From assembly GCA_965222345.1 (NCBI GenBank), contig CBDCTS010000007.1, positions 1,302,001-1,366,000 on the forward strand: DNA of 64,000 bases. The letters run 5' to 3'. Below, one piece after another: positions 33,260-43,535 of this stretch. This DNA is from JADFGZ01 sp965222345 (GTDB taxonomy: Bacteria; Acidobacteriota; Terriglobia; 2-12-FULL-54-10). The notes under the pieces are model-generated. The model searched no databases, was not told where the DNA came from, and saw only the letters and a list, made by a program, of their open reading frames with translations. The stretch's first letter is position 1. Every line of letters starts with the position of its first letter. Both the position numbers and the translations under genes were made by a program.

Positions 33260-33814
33260 ATGTTGCCGGATTCTAAAAAGCCTTTGGCATTGCTCTCTTG
33301 CATGCTGGTCCTGACTGCGCTGATCAACGGCACGTTCCTGACGGGCTGCGGCGGTTTACGCCTCCACCGCCCTGCACGCTTTCAACCAACCACTTTGAAT
33401 CAGAGAGCCGACCCGTTGTGGGAAGCGGTGGTGGCTATTCCCTCAGATTCAATCCTTGATGTGTACCTTGATTCCGGAGATAGTATCCGTGGCCGATTCC
33501 GCTCAGCCGATCAGCAGACACTTGTTCTCGTAGAGGGCAGGAATACTCGCAGCGTTCCGCGAGCGGAGATCCGGCGCGTGCTTCTGGTTCGAGGCAACTA
33601 TGCCAAGAAAGGTGCTCTGATAGGACTCCCTATCGGAGCAGCCACGGCTGTCATATTGTGTGGTGAGCAGGATTGCGATCTTTCTCCACTGGGAGGATTC
33701 ATTGTCGGATCTATCTTCGGAGGCATAGGAGCTGGGGCCGGAGCCTTGCTCGGTGCTGCTTTTCCGAAACGGGAAGTAATTTATGAGGCGCCGATCTCGG
33801 GAGCAACGAACTGA
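33260..33814 (+). CDS. predicted lipoprotein with glycine-zipper region
   Basis: A 184-residue protein. The signal peptide ends in a lipobox-like LTGCGG (Cys ~30), so it should be a lipid-anchored envelope protein. Residues 50-110 form a small beta-rich domain (IPSDSILDVYLDSGDSIRGR, then LVLVEGRNTRSVPRAEIRRV) reminiscent of an Sm-like or LSm-type barrel. Residues 113-165 are a Gly/Ala-rich membrane-like stretch (GALIGLPIGAATAVILC, then GGFIVGSIFGGIGAGAGALLG). Function unknown. The start follows GAGGAA at good spacing. Confidence 0.75.
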   Translation: MLPDSKKPLALLSCMLVLTALINGTFLTGCGGLRLHRPARFQPTTLNQRADPLWEAVVAIPSDSILDVYLDSGDSIRGRFRSADQQTLVLVEGRNTRSVPRAEIRRVLLVRGNYAKKGALIGLPIGAATAVILCGEQDCDLSPLGGFIVGSIFGGIGAGAGALLGAAFPKREVIYEAPISGATN

Positions 33815-33866
33815 TTGTAGAGTGTCGAAAGCGGAACCCGGATCAACTCAAATGGGCGCGCATCCT

Positions 33867-34358
33867 TCAAGCCAGCGCCTTCTCCATCAAGTAGGCGTCC
33901 GACCCGTCGGCGTAGTAGCCGCGCAGCAGGCGTTTGAGGGCGTAGCCGCGCCGTTTATAAAATCGCAGGGCGGGCTGATTTTCCGTTCCCACTTCCAATA
34001 TGATGCGTCGCGCGCCGTTTTGCCGCAGGCGCTGCTCGGCCCTTTCCATTAGCCGGTTGCCGATGCCTCGGGCGCGAAACTCCGCCAGGACATCGATGGT
34101 GACAATGTGTCCCACAGGGTGTCCGGCAGCGTTTCCCCGGGACTGCTTCTTCTGGTAGGCCAGCACAAAGGCGATGACTTGGCCGTTGACTTCTGCGACC
34201 AGGGCAAAAGCGCCCGGCTGCACCAGCCCCAGGGCCATCTCCTCCGGCGTGTAGGCGATGGCCTCGGAATAACAAAGGCGGTCAATCTGGCACAGGCGGG
34301 GAAAATCCCGCTTGTGGTAGTCCCGCAGCTCGAAATCAGTAAGCTGGCGGGGAAGCAT
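33867..34358 (-). CDS. GNAT N-acetyltransferase, RimI-like
   Basis: A 163-residue acetyltransferase. IVTIDVLAEFRARGIGNRLM contains the acetyl-CoA pyrophosphate loop (R-x-x-G-I-G-like), and NQPALRFYKRRGYALKRLLRGYY the C-terminal motif of RimI relatives. It may acetylate the N-terminus of ribosomal protein S18 or another protein or small amine. The ATG at 34358 suits the family start; ATG 34382 would overlap the previous gene by 14 bases. It is the last gene of a probable minus-strand unit. Confidence 0.85.
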   Translation of the reverse strand: MLPRQLTDFELRDYHKRDFPRLCQIDRLCYSEAIAYTPEEMALGLVQPGAFALVAEVNGQVIAFVLAYQKKQSRGNAAGHPVGHIVTIDVLAEFRARGIGNRLMERAEQRLRQNGARRIILEVGTENQPALRFYKRRGYALKRLLRGYYADGSDAYLMEKALA

Positions 34359-34368
34359 GTCGGGAAGC

Positions 34369-34677
34369 TCATTCAAGGGCATGGCGGATGGATTCGCGAA
34401 ACACGATGGCGGTGCAGGAAAGCCCGTTGATGGAATAGGATGTTTCCTTCCCTGTTTTGCCCCCCGCGTCGATCTTCGCGTCACTCATTGTTTCGTCCGA
34501 GCCGGCTGGCGAAGCCGGGATCAGCACGAAGTGGCGGTGCAGGTGATAGTCTTCATCCCATCCCGACACTGTATCTTCAATCTCCTCCTGGGGCAGTTCA
34601 AAGCGGGAGAGCGGCATGGGGCGGCCAAACTCCTTCACCACCTCCAGGTATCTTTCAACAGCAGCTTTCAGGTCCAT
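34369..34677 (-). CDS. small conserved-looking protein of unknown function
   Basis: A 102-residue soluble, acidic protein (MDLKAAVERYLEVVKEFG; FELPQEEIEDTVSGWDEDYH; RHFVLIP). It is not recognised. It lies between xerC and the rimI-like gene and its stop nearly touches the next start, so it is probably co-expressed. Coding likelihood rests on frame, spacing and composition only. Confidence 0.55.
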   Translation of the reverse strand: MDLKAAVERYLEVVKEFGRPMPLSRFELPQEEIEDTVSGWDEDYHLHRHFVLIPASPAGSDETMSDAKIDAGGKTGKETSYSINGLSCTAIVFRESIRHALE

Positions 34678-34892
34678 AAGTTCGATTCCGGAATTGGATG
34701 GAGCAAAGAGAGCCTTGCCGCCGACGGTGGAGCTTGTCCGGCTCTTCCCTGCCGCAAGACCACAATTTCAAAATCCCCCGGTCCCTGTCAAGAAAATACG
34801 GCCAAAGAAGATTGTCCGGAAGCCATGCTTTGCGGAAAAGGGAGAGTGTTCTTCCGGCCCCGCATTCGTTGCGGCTCCGTGGCTAACGGCGC

Positions 34893-35846
34893 CTAAGCCC
34901 TGGGGTGAGTCTTGTCGTAAACTTCCATCAACTGGCGGATGGAAATGCGGGTGTACTTCTGAGTGCTCGACAGGCTGCTGTGCCCCAGCAGTTCCTGGAT
35001 GGCTCGCAGGTCGGCTCCCTCGCCCAGCAGGTGCGTGGCAAAGGCGTGGCGCAAGGAATGCGGGTGCAGCGTGGAGTCGCCCCGCAGCAGGATGGCGTAC
35101 TTTTTGACGATGCGGCGCACCGAGCGCGTGGTGAGCCTGCTTCCGCGAGCGTTCACGAACAGCGCCTCGGTCTCGGCGCCGTTTTTCTCGAGCAACTCCC
35201 GGCGCAGAGGGGCGTAGTCCTCCAGCGCCGCCGCTGCCTTGGAGCCGAACGGAACGATGCGCTCCTTCTTGCCCTTGCCCCGCACCAGCAGCACGGTCTC
35301 CGCCCGGTCCACGTGCTCCAGGTCCAAACCCACCAGCTCGCTCACGCGCAACCCGGAGCCGTAGAGAAACTCCAGGATCAGCCGGTCGCGCGCAACCAGC
35401 GCGGTTGCGCCGGGTCCGCCGGCCGTGGCAGCCTTCTCCACCTCGTTCAGAATCTGGTTGGTCTCCTCCGCCGTCATGACATCGGGAAGCGTCTGAGGCA
35501 GGCGCGGACTCGCCAGCAGCTTGGCGGGGTTCTCCTGCACCAGACCTTCCCGGCAGGCGTACCGGTAGAAGGACCGCAGGGCGGCCAGCTTCCGGGCGAT
35601 GGTGGCCGGCTTCCGCCGCCGGGCGTAGAGCTGCCCCAGGTATTCTCTGATCTTCAAATAGTGGACGGATATCTCAGCCGGTGCTTTTCGGGAAGGCTTG
35701 CCTGCTTCCGGGCGCGAAAGATTTAGGGCGCGGAAGAAAGCTTCCAGGTCGCTGCGATAGTTTCGCAGCGTGTGAGCCGAGTAGTTGCGCTCAGCCTGCA
35801 GGTGTTCCAGGAACTGCTCGATCGCGGGATGTAACGTCTGGCTCAT
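34893..35846 (-). CDS. xerC: tyrosine recombinase XerC/XerD
   Basis: A 317-residue site-specific recombinase that resolves chromosome dimers at dif. There is an N-terminal SAM-like core-binding domain (residues 1-105) and a catalytic domain with the full set: Arg in SGLRVSEL, Lys in VRGKGKKERIV, HSLRHAFATHLL (H-x-x-R), His in LGHSSLSSTQ, and the nucleophile Tyr in KYTRIS. There is a ~10-residue loop after residue 170. It could equally be called XerD, and no dif site was searched for. trmFO upstream on the same strand is a common neighbour of xer genes. Confidence 0.92.
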   Translation of the reverse strand: MSQTLHPAIEQFLEHLQAERNYSAHTLRNYRSDLEAFFRALNLSRPEAGKPSRKAPAEISVHYLKIREYLGQLYARRRKPATIARKLAALRSFYRYACREGLVQENPAKLLASPRLPQTLPDVMTAEETNQILNEVEKAATAGGPGATALVARDRLILEFLYGSGLRVSELVGLDLEHVDRAETVLLVRGKGKKERIVPFGSKAAAALEDYAPLRRELLEKNGAETEALFVNARGSRLTTRSVRRIVKKYAILLRGDSTLHPHSLRHAFATHLLGEGADLRAIQELLGHSSLSSTQKYTRISIRQLMEVYDKTHPRA

Positions 35847-35959
35847 GCGGGCATCCTGGGTACAAGCCTATTCTACGTTTGCCTGGAATCAGAAAGGGAG
35901 AAATACCGGAGTTCAAAAAAAGTTACGGGGAGGCTTCGGATGAATCGGCAGCGGCATTC

Positions 35960-37339
35960 TCATGCTGCCGTTGGTTGCAGCCCGGCAAGCCACTGATCGA
36001 ACTCCTGCAGGGCAATCCGGCACTGGCGCCAGCGGCGCTCTTTCTTGCCGAGCTTGGCGGACTTTGCAGCGTTCAAAGTCGGCAGCAGATCGAAGGCGAT
36101 GTTTGCCGGCTGATAGTCGCGCGCCTTGGCGTGGGAGATGTAGTGGCACAGGGACCCGAAGGCCGTGGCGCGGGGCGGAGCCTGAGGCGGCGATTCCCCA
36201 AGAGCCAGCCGCGCCGCGTGGATTCCGGCCAGCAGGCCCGTGGCAATCGACTCCACATAGCCTTCCACGCCGGAAAGTTGCCCGGCGAAAAGAATCCTGG
36301 GCTGCGCCTGCAAATGGAGCGTGGGAGCCAGCAGGGCCGGAGCGTTGATGTAGGTATTGCGATGTATCTGCCCGAAGCGGGTGAACTCGGCGGCCTCCAG
36401 GCCCGGTATCATCCGCAGGATGCGCTTCTGTTCGCCGAACTTCAGATGGTTCTGAAAACCCACTAGGTTGTAGCTGTCGGCGCGGAGATTCTCCCGGCGC
36501 AACTGAACTGCGGCGTAGGGCCTCTTGCCCGTGCGAGGGTCTTGCAGGCCCACGGGCTTCATCGGACCGAACCGCAGCGTATCTAAGCCGCGACGGGCCA
36601 GCTCCTCAATTGGAAGGCAGCTTTCAAAGTAATTCAAATCTTCAAACTCGTGCGCTACGACCGATTCAGCCGAGACGAGCGCCTCATAAAAGCGTTGGTA
36701 TTCGGGCTGGCTCAGCGGGCAATTCAGATAGTGACCTTCTTCTTCACTTTCTCCTTTTTCGCCGCCATTCTGCCCGGCGAGTTGCTTGCCGTAGCGGGAG
36801 GCGGCGAACACCTTGCCGGAATCAATCGTATCGGCCTCGACAATGGGGCTGATGGAGTCATAGAAAAACAGGCGTTCGCTGCCGGTCAATCGTTGGATTG
36901 ATTCCGCCAGCGCGTCGGAGGTCAGCGGGCCGGTGGCCACAATCACGACCGAATCGGCGGGGATCGCGCGGGCCTCTTCCGTGCGAATTTCGATCAGAGG
37001 CTCTGCTTCGATGGCCGCCGTGACCCCGGCGGCAAACCGTTCGCGGTCAACCGCCAGCGCCTGGCCCGCCGGGACGGAGCAGTTTCTGGCGACCTGCAGC
37101 AACAAGGAACCGGCCCGCCGCAGTTCTTCTTTCAGCAGCCAGGGGGCCGTGCCTTCGCGGTCGCTTTTCAGGGAGTTGCTGCAAACCAGCTCGCCGAGCC
37201 AGCCAGTCTTGTGGGCCGGGGTCGAGATCGACGGCCGCATCTCGCAGAGCGTCACCGGCACCCCGCGGCGCGCCGCCTGCCAGGCAGCTTCCGGACCCGC
37301 CAGCCCTCCTCCCAAAACCGTGATTGACTGTGGCGCCAT
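35960..37339 (-). CDS. trmFO: folate-dependent tRNA (uracil-54-C5)-methyltransferase
   Basis: TrmFO uses methylene-THF and FAD to make ribothymidine-54 in the T-loop of tRNAs. The 459 residues begin with the FAD dinucleotide fold (VLGGGLAGPEAAWQAARRGV), CEMRP, and ELVCSNSLKSD whose Cys is the functional first cysteine. NYFESCLPIEELARRG supplies the second catalytic Cys, and LFAGQLSGVEGYVESIATGLLAG is the C-terminal FAD part. Lies between thiL and xerC in a minus-strand unit. Confidence 0.95.
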   Translation of the reverse strand: MAPQSITVLGGGLAGPEAAWQAARRGVPVTLCEMRPSISTPAHKTGWLGELVCSNSLKSDREGTAPWLLKEELRRAGSLLLQVARNCSVPAGQALAVDRERFAAGVTAAIEAEPLIEIRTEEARAIPADSVVIVATGPLTSDALAESIQRLTGSERLFFYDSISPIVEADTIDSGKVFAASRYGKQLAGQNGGEKGESEEEGHYLNCPLSQPEYQRFYEALVSAESVVAHEFEDLNYFESCLPIEELARRGLDTLRFGPMKPVGLQDPRTGKRPYAAVQLRRENLRADSYNLVGFQNHLKFGEQKRILRMIPGLEAAEFTRFGQIHRNTYINAPALLAPTLHLQAQPRILFAGQLSGVEGYVESIATGLLAGIHAARLALGESPPQAPPRATAFGSLCHYISHAKARDYQPANIAFDLLPTLNAAKSAKLGKKERRWRQCRIALQEFDQWLAGLQPTAA

Positions 37340-37625
37340 GCTGGATTCATTCTAGCAAACACAAATGGCAGGCAAGAATCCCGGTCGCTGCCTGATGGCG
37401 GTTTTATGGTCAGAACGGTTTGCACAAAGTAAATGTACGGCAGCAAGGAAGCCGGGGATGGCTGAGGGTGCAATCATCTTTGCAGTGAAGGAGTCAGCAG
37501 GCCAGGGCTCTTGGAATTTCCATTCACCCGCAAACGGCCACACTGCAAGAGCGGAATGCCAGGGTCCGCGACGCCGTGTGCTGCCACTTTGAGGCCGAGA
37601 CCAAACCCTGCGTCAACCGTCGCCC

Positions 37626-38603
37626 TCAAAAGTGCTGAAAGCCCCGCACCAGAAAGGGATATTCCTTTTCTCCCCGGACCAGCAGCAGTTTGCGGCCAGC
37701 GATGATATGCCCGATGCGGGTGAGCCGCACGCCGCCTAAACTCTTGGGAAGCCGCTGAGAGCGCCGGGCGGGAACCGTAAACAGCAACTCCAGGTCCTCT
37801 CCGCCGTCGAGGGCGCATTCCATCGATGTCCGGGAGAGGCGTGGGATCGATGCTTCCAAGACGCTAGCTCCGACTTGGCTTTCCTCACACAAACGCGCCA
37901 GATCGATGGACAGCCCATCACTCAAGTCGATCATGGCAGAGGCCAGCTTCTTCTCGCGCAGGTGTTGCCCGATCCGAAGTCGCGGCTGAGGAAAAAAGAA
38001 GGCATCGAGGTCTGCCCGGTGGCTTGTCCTTGCTTTTCCTTGCTGCTTTTTTCCTTGCTGCAACGCGCGCAGGCCGCTCGCCGCCATCCCGAGCCTGCCG
38101 GTCACCCAGATTTCGTCTCCGGGGCGGGCGCTGCTGCGCAGGATAGCGCGGTTCGGCGGCGTCTCCCCCACTATCATGACGTCGGCCACAACGCCGCTTG
38201 CGGATGCGCCGGTATCCCCGCCGGCCAGGACTACTTTCTCTTTTGCCGCCAGTCGGAAGAAGCCGTGCCAAAAGCCGTCCATCCAGCCTGACGGCAATCG
38301 CCGGGGGAGCCCCAAGGAGAGAAACGCATACCGGGGCACGCCGCCCATGGCCGCAATGTCGCTCAGCCCGCGTGCCAGCGCCTTGTAACCCACCGACGGA
38401 GGCTCCTGCCATTGCCGCCGGAAATGAACCCCTTCCAGAAACAGGTCCGTGGTAATCAAGAGATCCTTCTGCCGGGAGGCGGCGATGACGGCGCAATCCT
38501 CTCCGATGCCACGTCGCAGCGGGGAGGTTTTCTCCAGACGGGTGGCGTGTTGCCGCGCCCGCCGCCGCAGAAGCTCTACGAATTGCCTTTCAGAAATGCT
38601 CAA
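37626..38603 (-). CDS. thiL: thiamine-monophosphate kinase
   Basis: ThiL makes thiamine pyrophosphate from the monophosphate with ATP. The 325-residue protein has the AIR-synthase-like pattern: GIGEDCAVI near the N-terminus, LARGLSDIAAMGG, VLAGGDTGAS, MIDLSDGLSIDLARLCEES and GGEDLELLFTV, all Mg/ATP-binding acidic clusters. Length and motif spacing are normal. No other thiamine genes are present. A 286-base spacer separates it from trmFO. Confidence 0.94.
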   Translation of the reverse strand: MSISERQFVELLRRRARQHATRLEKTSPLRRGIGEDCAVIAASRQKDLLITTDLFLEGVHFRRQWQEPPSVGYKALARGLSDIAAMGGVPRYAFLSLGLPRRLPSGWMDGFWHGFFRLAAKEKVVLAGGDTGASASGVVADVMIVGETPPNRAILRSSARPGDEIWVTGRLGMAASGLRALQQGKKQQGKARTSHRADLDAFFFPQPRLRIGQHLREKKLASAMIDLSDGLSIDLARLCEESQVGASVLEASIPRLSRTSMECALDGGEDLELLFTVPARRSQRLPKSLGGVRLTRIGHIIAGRKLLLVRGEKEYPFLVRGFQHF

Positions 38604-38725
38604 GAGGATTACCGTGATGGTTGCCGCAGCGGGCGGGTCCTGAAAATGGTCAGTCGTTTTTTCCTTTCGGCCTTCTTCTACCGTGCGTCGTCCGCGAAAA
38701 TCTGCCGGAGGAATTCGATGCCAGC

Positions 38726-39736
38726 TTAAGGAGTGCCTGCCTCGGGAGGGTTTGGCGGGGAAGCGTCCGGCTCCAGAAAGCGCAACGCCCGCTCATCCAG
38801 CACCAACCGCAGAAAAACCGACTCTTGAACGTGCTCGACCGACACCTCTGCCAGCAAGGAGGAAAAACTTTCCCCCGGTGCCTCGGCATTGGCGGAAGGA
38901 AAAGTCCGGAGCAGAGTCAAAATCCCATTGATTGAATTGGCAATGCGCTCGGCACTGGCGGCGCTATCGCAATGATTCTCCACCTGAAGGCGAAGCTGCG
39001 CAGGGCCGTTTTCGACCGTTAGATAGAGCGTCTTGCTTCCTTGGAGGAAGCGCCCGCCCAGTTGATAGGTCCCGATGCTCGGCGGCTCTCCATCCGCATT
39101 CAGCAGCTTTTCCATCCTCCCGACAACCCAAACGCCGCTCCCGGCAGGGATGTGGCTGAGGTCATTGGCCCGCTCGAACTCCTCGGCCACCGAAGCAAGC
39201 AACTCTCCGGAGTGTCTTTGCAAAACCTGCCGGATGGATGCGCTATCTTCTCCAATAGAGAAGCCGGCCAGGTCATCATCCAGCAAGACAAGGCGGAATG
39301 GCCGGGATTGCCCGAAGGTAAACACCGTTTGTCCCAGCTCTTCCCTGGTAGCAGCGCCCTGTGACTCCATGTAGGCCCGGATTCTGGCGCGATCCAAACT
39401 AACCCGCGCAACGCCTACCCAGGCCGCTCCGGATTTAGCCAAAGCCAACTGTTTCAGGTCCCGCCCATAACGGAATCCCGTGGCACGCACAAAATTATCG
39501 TACTCCGCCTCGTGCGGAATTTGGGGGGCTTGGGTCAACAGCCGCCTGACTACCGTGTTTGCCTGGAGCAGTTCGAGGTCGGCCACCGCGTATAGATCCG
39601 CCCCGGATGGCAAGAGCCTCAGCAGGTTCATCTCCCGGCCTGCAGGCCGGTGGGGAACCAAAAACAGCACTGCCCCGGCGACGGCAACAACCAGCCCCGC
39701 CAGCAGGCCAATTAGCCATATTCTCTTCCTTTTCAT
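38726..39736 (-). CDS. membrane-anchored protein of unknown function
   Basis: A 336-residue protein with one N-terminal membrane helix after a basic start (MKRKRIWLIGLLAGLVVAVA, residues 1-29). The rest is extracytoplasmic: LLRLLPSGADLYAVADLELL, FRLVLLDDDLAGFSIGEDSA, GSGVWVVGRMEKLL and a Pro-rich C-terminus. The pattern of alternating beta strands and helices resembles proteins that monitor or clamp something at the membrane, but I do not recognise the family. It is the first gene on the minus strand before thiL. Confidence 0.7.
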   Translation of the reverse strand: MKRKRIWLIGLLAGLVVAVAGAVLFLVPHRPAGREMNLLRLLPSGADLYAVADLELLQANTVVRRLLTQAPQIPHEAEYDNFVRATGFRYGRDLKQLALAKSGAAWVGVARVSLDRARIRAYMESQGAATREELGQTVFTFGQSRPFRLVLLDDDLAGFSIGEDSASIRQVLQRHSGELLASVAEEFERANDLSHIPAGSGVWVVGRMEKLLNADGEPPSIGTYQLGGRFLQGSKTLYLTVENGPAQLRLQVENHCDSAASAERIANSINGILTLLRTFPSANAEAPGESFSSLLAEVSVEHVQESVFLRLVLDERALRFLEPDASPPNPPEAGTP

Positions 39737-39927
39737 GCTGCCCTGCCCATCGTTATCCTGTTTTCTCGGTACCGGGGCAGTTACAATTTCCTGGACAATT
39801 CATGGCTACCGGTCACAGCTTTCGGCTGCTATAATAATCGAAGTGGGGAGAGCTGGGCCGGAAATGTCAAAATATTCAGCAAGCGCTTGTCCTCCTTTTA
39901 ATGAAAAGGGTGAGATAATTGTTTCAA

Positions 39928-39954
39928 TTGCTGGAAGCTCTCTTTTGTGATACT
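39928..39954 (+). promoter_or_regulatory. promoter for the tRNA cluster
   Basis: TTGCTG (39928-39933) and an extended -10 TGT-GATACT (39946-39954) are separated by 15 bases. Transcription would start near 39961, about 12 bases before tRNA-Thr. Confidence 0.5.
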
Positions 39955-39972
39955 TTGTAGGTTTTTGAGAAG

Positions 39973-40048
39973 GCTGGCGTAGCTCAGTTGGCAGAGCATC
40001 TGATTTGTAATCAGAGGGTCAGGGGTTCAAATCCCTTCGCCAGCTCCA
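39973..40048 (+). tRNA. tRNA-Thr (anticodon TGT)
   Basis: 76 bases, full cloverleaf: acceptor GCTGGCG/CGCCAGC, anticodon loop TTTGTAA giving TGT, T-loop GTTCAAAT, and CCA encoded in the DNA. Reads ACA/ACG-type threonine codons. First of four clustered tRNAs before tuf. Confidence 0.95.
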
Positions 40049-40149
40049 GTAGATTGGTGCCGCCAAGCAGGCGTTGCGCTTGGAGTGTCTCCTTCTCGAC
40101 TGGAAGGCGCAGCAGAATTGTCGGCGCACCCTGGTAGCGATACCGTTGA

Positions 40150-40225
<76 letters not shown>

Positions 40226-40239
40226 GGAATTTGTTGTCT

Positions 40240-40314
40240 GCGGGAGTAACTCAGTGGTAGAGTCTCAGCCTTCCAAGCTGTTGGTCGCGGGTTCGATCCC
40301 CGTCTCCCGCTCCA
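40240..40314 (+). tRNA. tRNA-Gly (anticodon TCC)
   Basis: 75 bases, acceptor GCGGGAG/CTCCCGC, anticodon loop CTTCCAA giving TCC, T-loop GTTCGATC, encoded CCA. Begins 14 bases after the preceding tRNA. Confidence 0.95.
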
Positions 40315-40509
40315 GGTCTGGTTTAGTTTTAGGGAAGGCTCTTCCGCCGGCCAATTCTTTTCCGGCCGCCTGGGAAGCTTGGCCGGCAACTTAGCGATAG
40401 GGACTTTTTGCTTTACCCGCGTGGGGTGTTTCGAGAACGCCCGGGGAAGGGTCGCGGCGAACTACAGCGGCGGCTTGGCCTGGGTGACATTCGGTGGTTC
40501 GCATCGAGG

Positions 40510-40598
40510 GGACAGGTGGCCGAGTGGTTAATGGCAGCAGACTGTAAATCTGCCGCTCCTTGCGAGCTACGGAGGTTCGAATCCTCCCCTGTCCACCA
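40510..40598 (+). tRNA. tRNA-Tyr (anticodon GTA)
   Basis: 89 bases, class II with a long variable arm. Acceptor GGACAGG/CCTGTCC with discriminator A and encoded CCA; anticodon loop CTGTAAA giving GTA; T-loop TTCGAAT. The Thr-Gly-Tyr-tuf layout is common in bacteria. Confidence 0.94.
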
Positions 40599-40816
40599 GT
40601 TTTTCATCTGAATGCCAACTTTTTAGATACCAACGGCTGCCGCAAAGCCCATTCAAGCTGATGTCCGGAAAGGCTGTGCCAGGCAGCAGCAATTAGTAAA
40701 CGTGAAAGGGGATTGCCCGGACAGGATTCTTTCTCAGGTTCCCGCCGCCGAACCCGCCGCAAAGCGAGACGGTGGCCTCCAGCGGCGGACTTCAAGAACA
40801 TGGAGCAGCAATAGCG

Positions 40817-42004
<1,188 letters not shown>

Positions 42005-42084
42005 GGCCAAGGCTTAAAGGCCTGAGGGCTGTCGCCGGAGGATCGCTTTCCTCCAAGGCCAAACAATGTTTCAAAAGTTAAACT

Positions 42085-42234
42085 ATGCGTGATATAATCA
42101 CTTTACAGTGTTCGGACTGCAAAAACAGAAATTATTCGACCACTAAGAACAAGAAAAAGACTACCGGCCGGCTGGAGCTGAAAAAATATTGCAGGTCTTG
42201 TCGGCAGCACACTCTGCACCGTGAGGTGAAGTAA
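42085..42234 (+). CDS. rpmG: 50S ribosomal protein L33
   Basis: A 49-residue protein: MRDIITLQCSDCKNRNYSTT, then basic residues, and YCRSCRQHTLHREVK. The two CxxC pairs (CSDC and CRSC) make it the zinc-binding form of L33. Its position between tuf and tRNA-Trp/secE is the conserved bacterial order. No strong ribosome site is visible upstream of the ATG. Confidence 0.95.
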   Translation: MRDIITLQCSDCKNRNYSTTKNKKKTTGRLELKKYCRSCRQHTLHREVK

Positions 42235-42408
42235 GCCGGTTTGTTTCAGCCTCCGGCAGAGGCGAGAGAAGCAGGGAACCGGCACAGGCCGGAAAAACCG
42301 CTGGACCGAAACGAAACGCTGAACCAAGAGCAGGGAAGGGACGTTTTATACCAGGCTCAAGGCACAGGGCTGTTTCCAAGCAAACCCGTCGCGTCAGACT
42401 TCGGATAA

Positions 42409-42483
42409 AGGGGTGTAGGTTTAACGGCAGACCGCCGGTCTCCAAAACCGGATGTGGGGGTTCGAATCCCTCCACCCCTGCCA
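42409..42483 (+). tRNA. tRNA-Trp (anticodon CCA)
   Basis: 75 bases, acceptor AGGGGTG/CACCCCT with discriminator G, anticodon loop CTCCAAA giving CCA, T-loop TTCGAAT and encoded CCA. It lies between rpmG and secE, the usual place. Confidence 0.95.
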
Positions 42484-42552
42484 AATTCATCCCCCGGTGG
42501 AGCATAGTCGGAACGAGGAAGCAGAGACCAGAAGGCGCGGGCTGAGAGTTTT

Positions 42553-42834
42553 ATGAAGGAAACAAAGTTCGATAGCAGGGTCGCTGGCAGAGCCGGCAAG
42601 GTTGCTGACGCCGGTGGCCCCTTGGCCGCTGTCCGCGCGTGGCCGGGCCAGACCAAGGTCTTCCTGGGCGATGTGCGTTCCGAGCTCCGGCGAGTCACTT
42701 GGCCGAGCCGGAAACAGATCCGAGCAACCACGATTGTGGTGATCTTTACGGTATTTTTCTTCGGTATTTACTTCGGGATTCTGGACCAGATTTTCAGCAC
42801 TGCGGTCAGCCGGTTATTCCGCTTTTTAGGCTGA
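42553..42834 (+). CDS. secE: preprotein translocase subunit SecE
   Basis: A 93-residue clamp subunit of the SecYEG channel. The amphipathic helix FLGDVRSELRRVTWPSRKQI precedes a single membrane helix (about residues 58-82, TTIVVIFTVFFFGIYFGILD). The ~30 N-terminal residues are a non-conserved extension compared with the short form. Followed by nusG. Confidence 0.95.
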   Translation: MKETKFDSRVAGRAGKVADAGGPLAAVRAWPGQTKVFLGDVRSELRRVTWPSRKQIRATTIVVIFTVFFFGIYFGILDQIFSTAVSRLFRFLG

Positions 42835-42878
42835 GAGCGGCGGCCGAGCGCAGCATTTGCGCACCGGGCAGGCAGGAC

Positions 42879-43409
42879 ATGCCAAAAAAATGGTACATCA
42901 TTCACACCTATTCCGGCTTTGAGCGAAAAGTCAAGGAGAGCCTGGAAAGTCGCGTCAAAGCGTTTGGGCTGGAGGAAAAAATCGGGCAAGTCATGATCCC
43001 CACCGAGACCGTTGTGGAGATGCGGGGCGGGAAAAAGGTGGAGTCATCTCGTTTGTTCTACCCCGGATACGTGCTGGTGGAAATCGAGATGGATGACAAC
43101 GTCTGGCATGTGGTGAAGGCCACCCCGCGGGTTACCGGTTTTGTTGGCAGCGGCCTGAGCCCGTCTCCCCTCTCGGAAGAGGAAGTGGATCAAATCATCA
43201 ACCAGGTAGCTGCGGTGGGGGAAAAGGCCACGCCCAAGCTGATTTTTGAAAAAAATGAGACTGTCAAGATCGTAGACGGTCCCTTCAACAACTTCAGCGG
43301 CGTGGTGGACGAAGTCAATATGGACCGGAACACCCTGAAGGTGATGGTCACCATTTTCGGGCGAGCGACCCCGGTGGAGCTGGATTTTTTGCAGGTGGAG
43401 AAACTGTAA
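42879..43409 (+). CDS. nusG: transcription termination/antitermination protein NusG
   Basis: A 176-residue elongation factor linking RNA polymerase to Rho or the ribosome. The NGN domain runs from KKWYIIHTYSGFERKVKESL to GFVGSG. The KOW domain contains VDGPFNNFSGVVDEVN, then VMVTIFGRATPVELDFLQVEKL. ATG at 42879 is the family start; a longer frame overlapping secE is not real. Ribosomal protein genes follow in the standard order. Confidence 0.97.
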   Translation: MPKKWYIIHTYSGFERKVKESLESRVKAFGLEEKIGQVMIPTETVVEMRGGKKVESSRLFYPGYVLVEIEMDDNVWHVVKATPRVTGFVGSGLSPSPLSEEEVDQIINQVAAVGEKATPKLIFEKNETVKIVDGPFNNFSGVVDEVNMDRNTLKVMVTIFGRATPVELDFLQVEKL

Positions 43410-43535
43410 GCCGCATGAGGATTTCCAGCAGCGAGCCGGGACTGCCGAATCCGGGTAAGGCAAAGCAAGCGGAGGGCCGCGAACCGTAAGCTGGGAAGGG
43501 CTTGGTTCGCAAGGTTCCTGATTGAGGAGTTGTAC

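Noticed and set aside
42092..42097. TATAAT inside the start of rpmG as an internal promoter
   Set aside because: It is formed by codons for Asp-Ile-Ile-Thr and has no -35 at proper spacing; likely coincidence.
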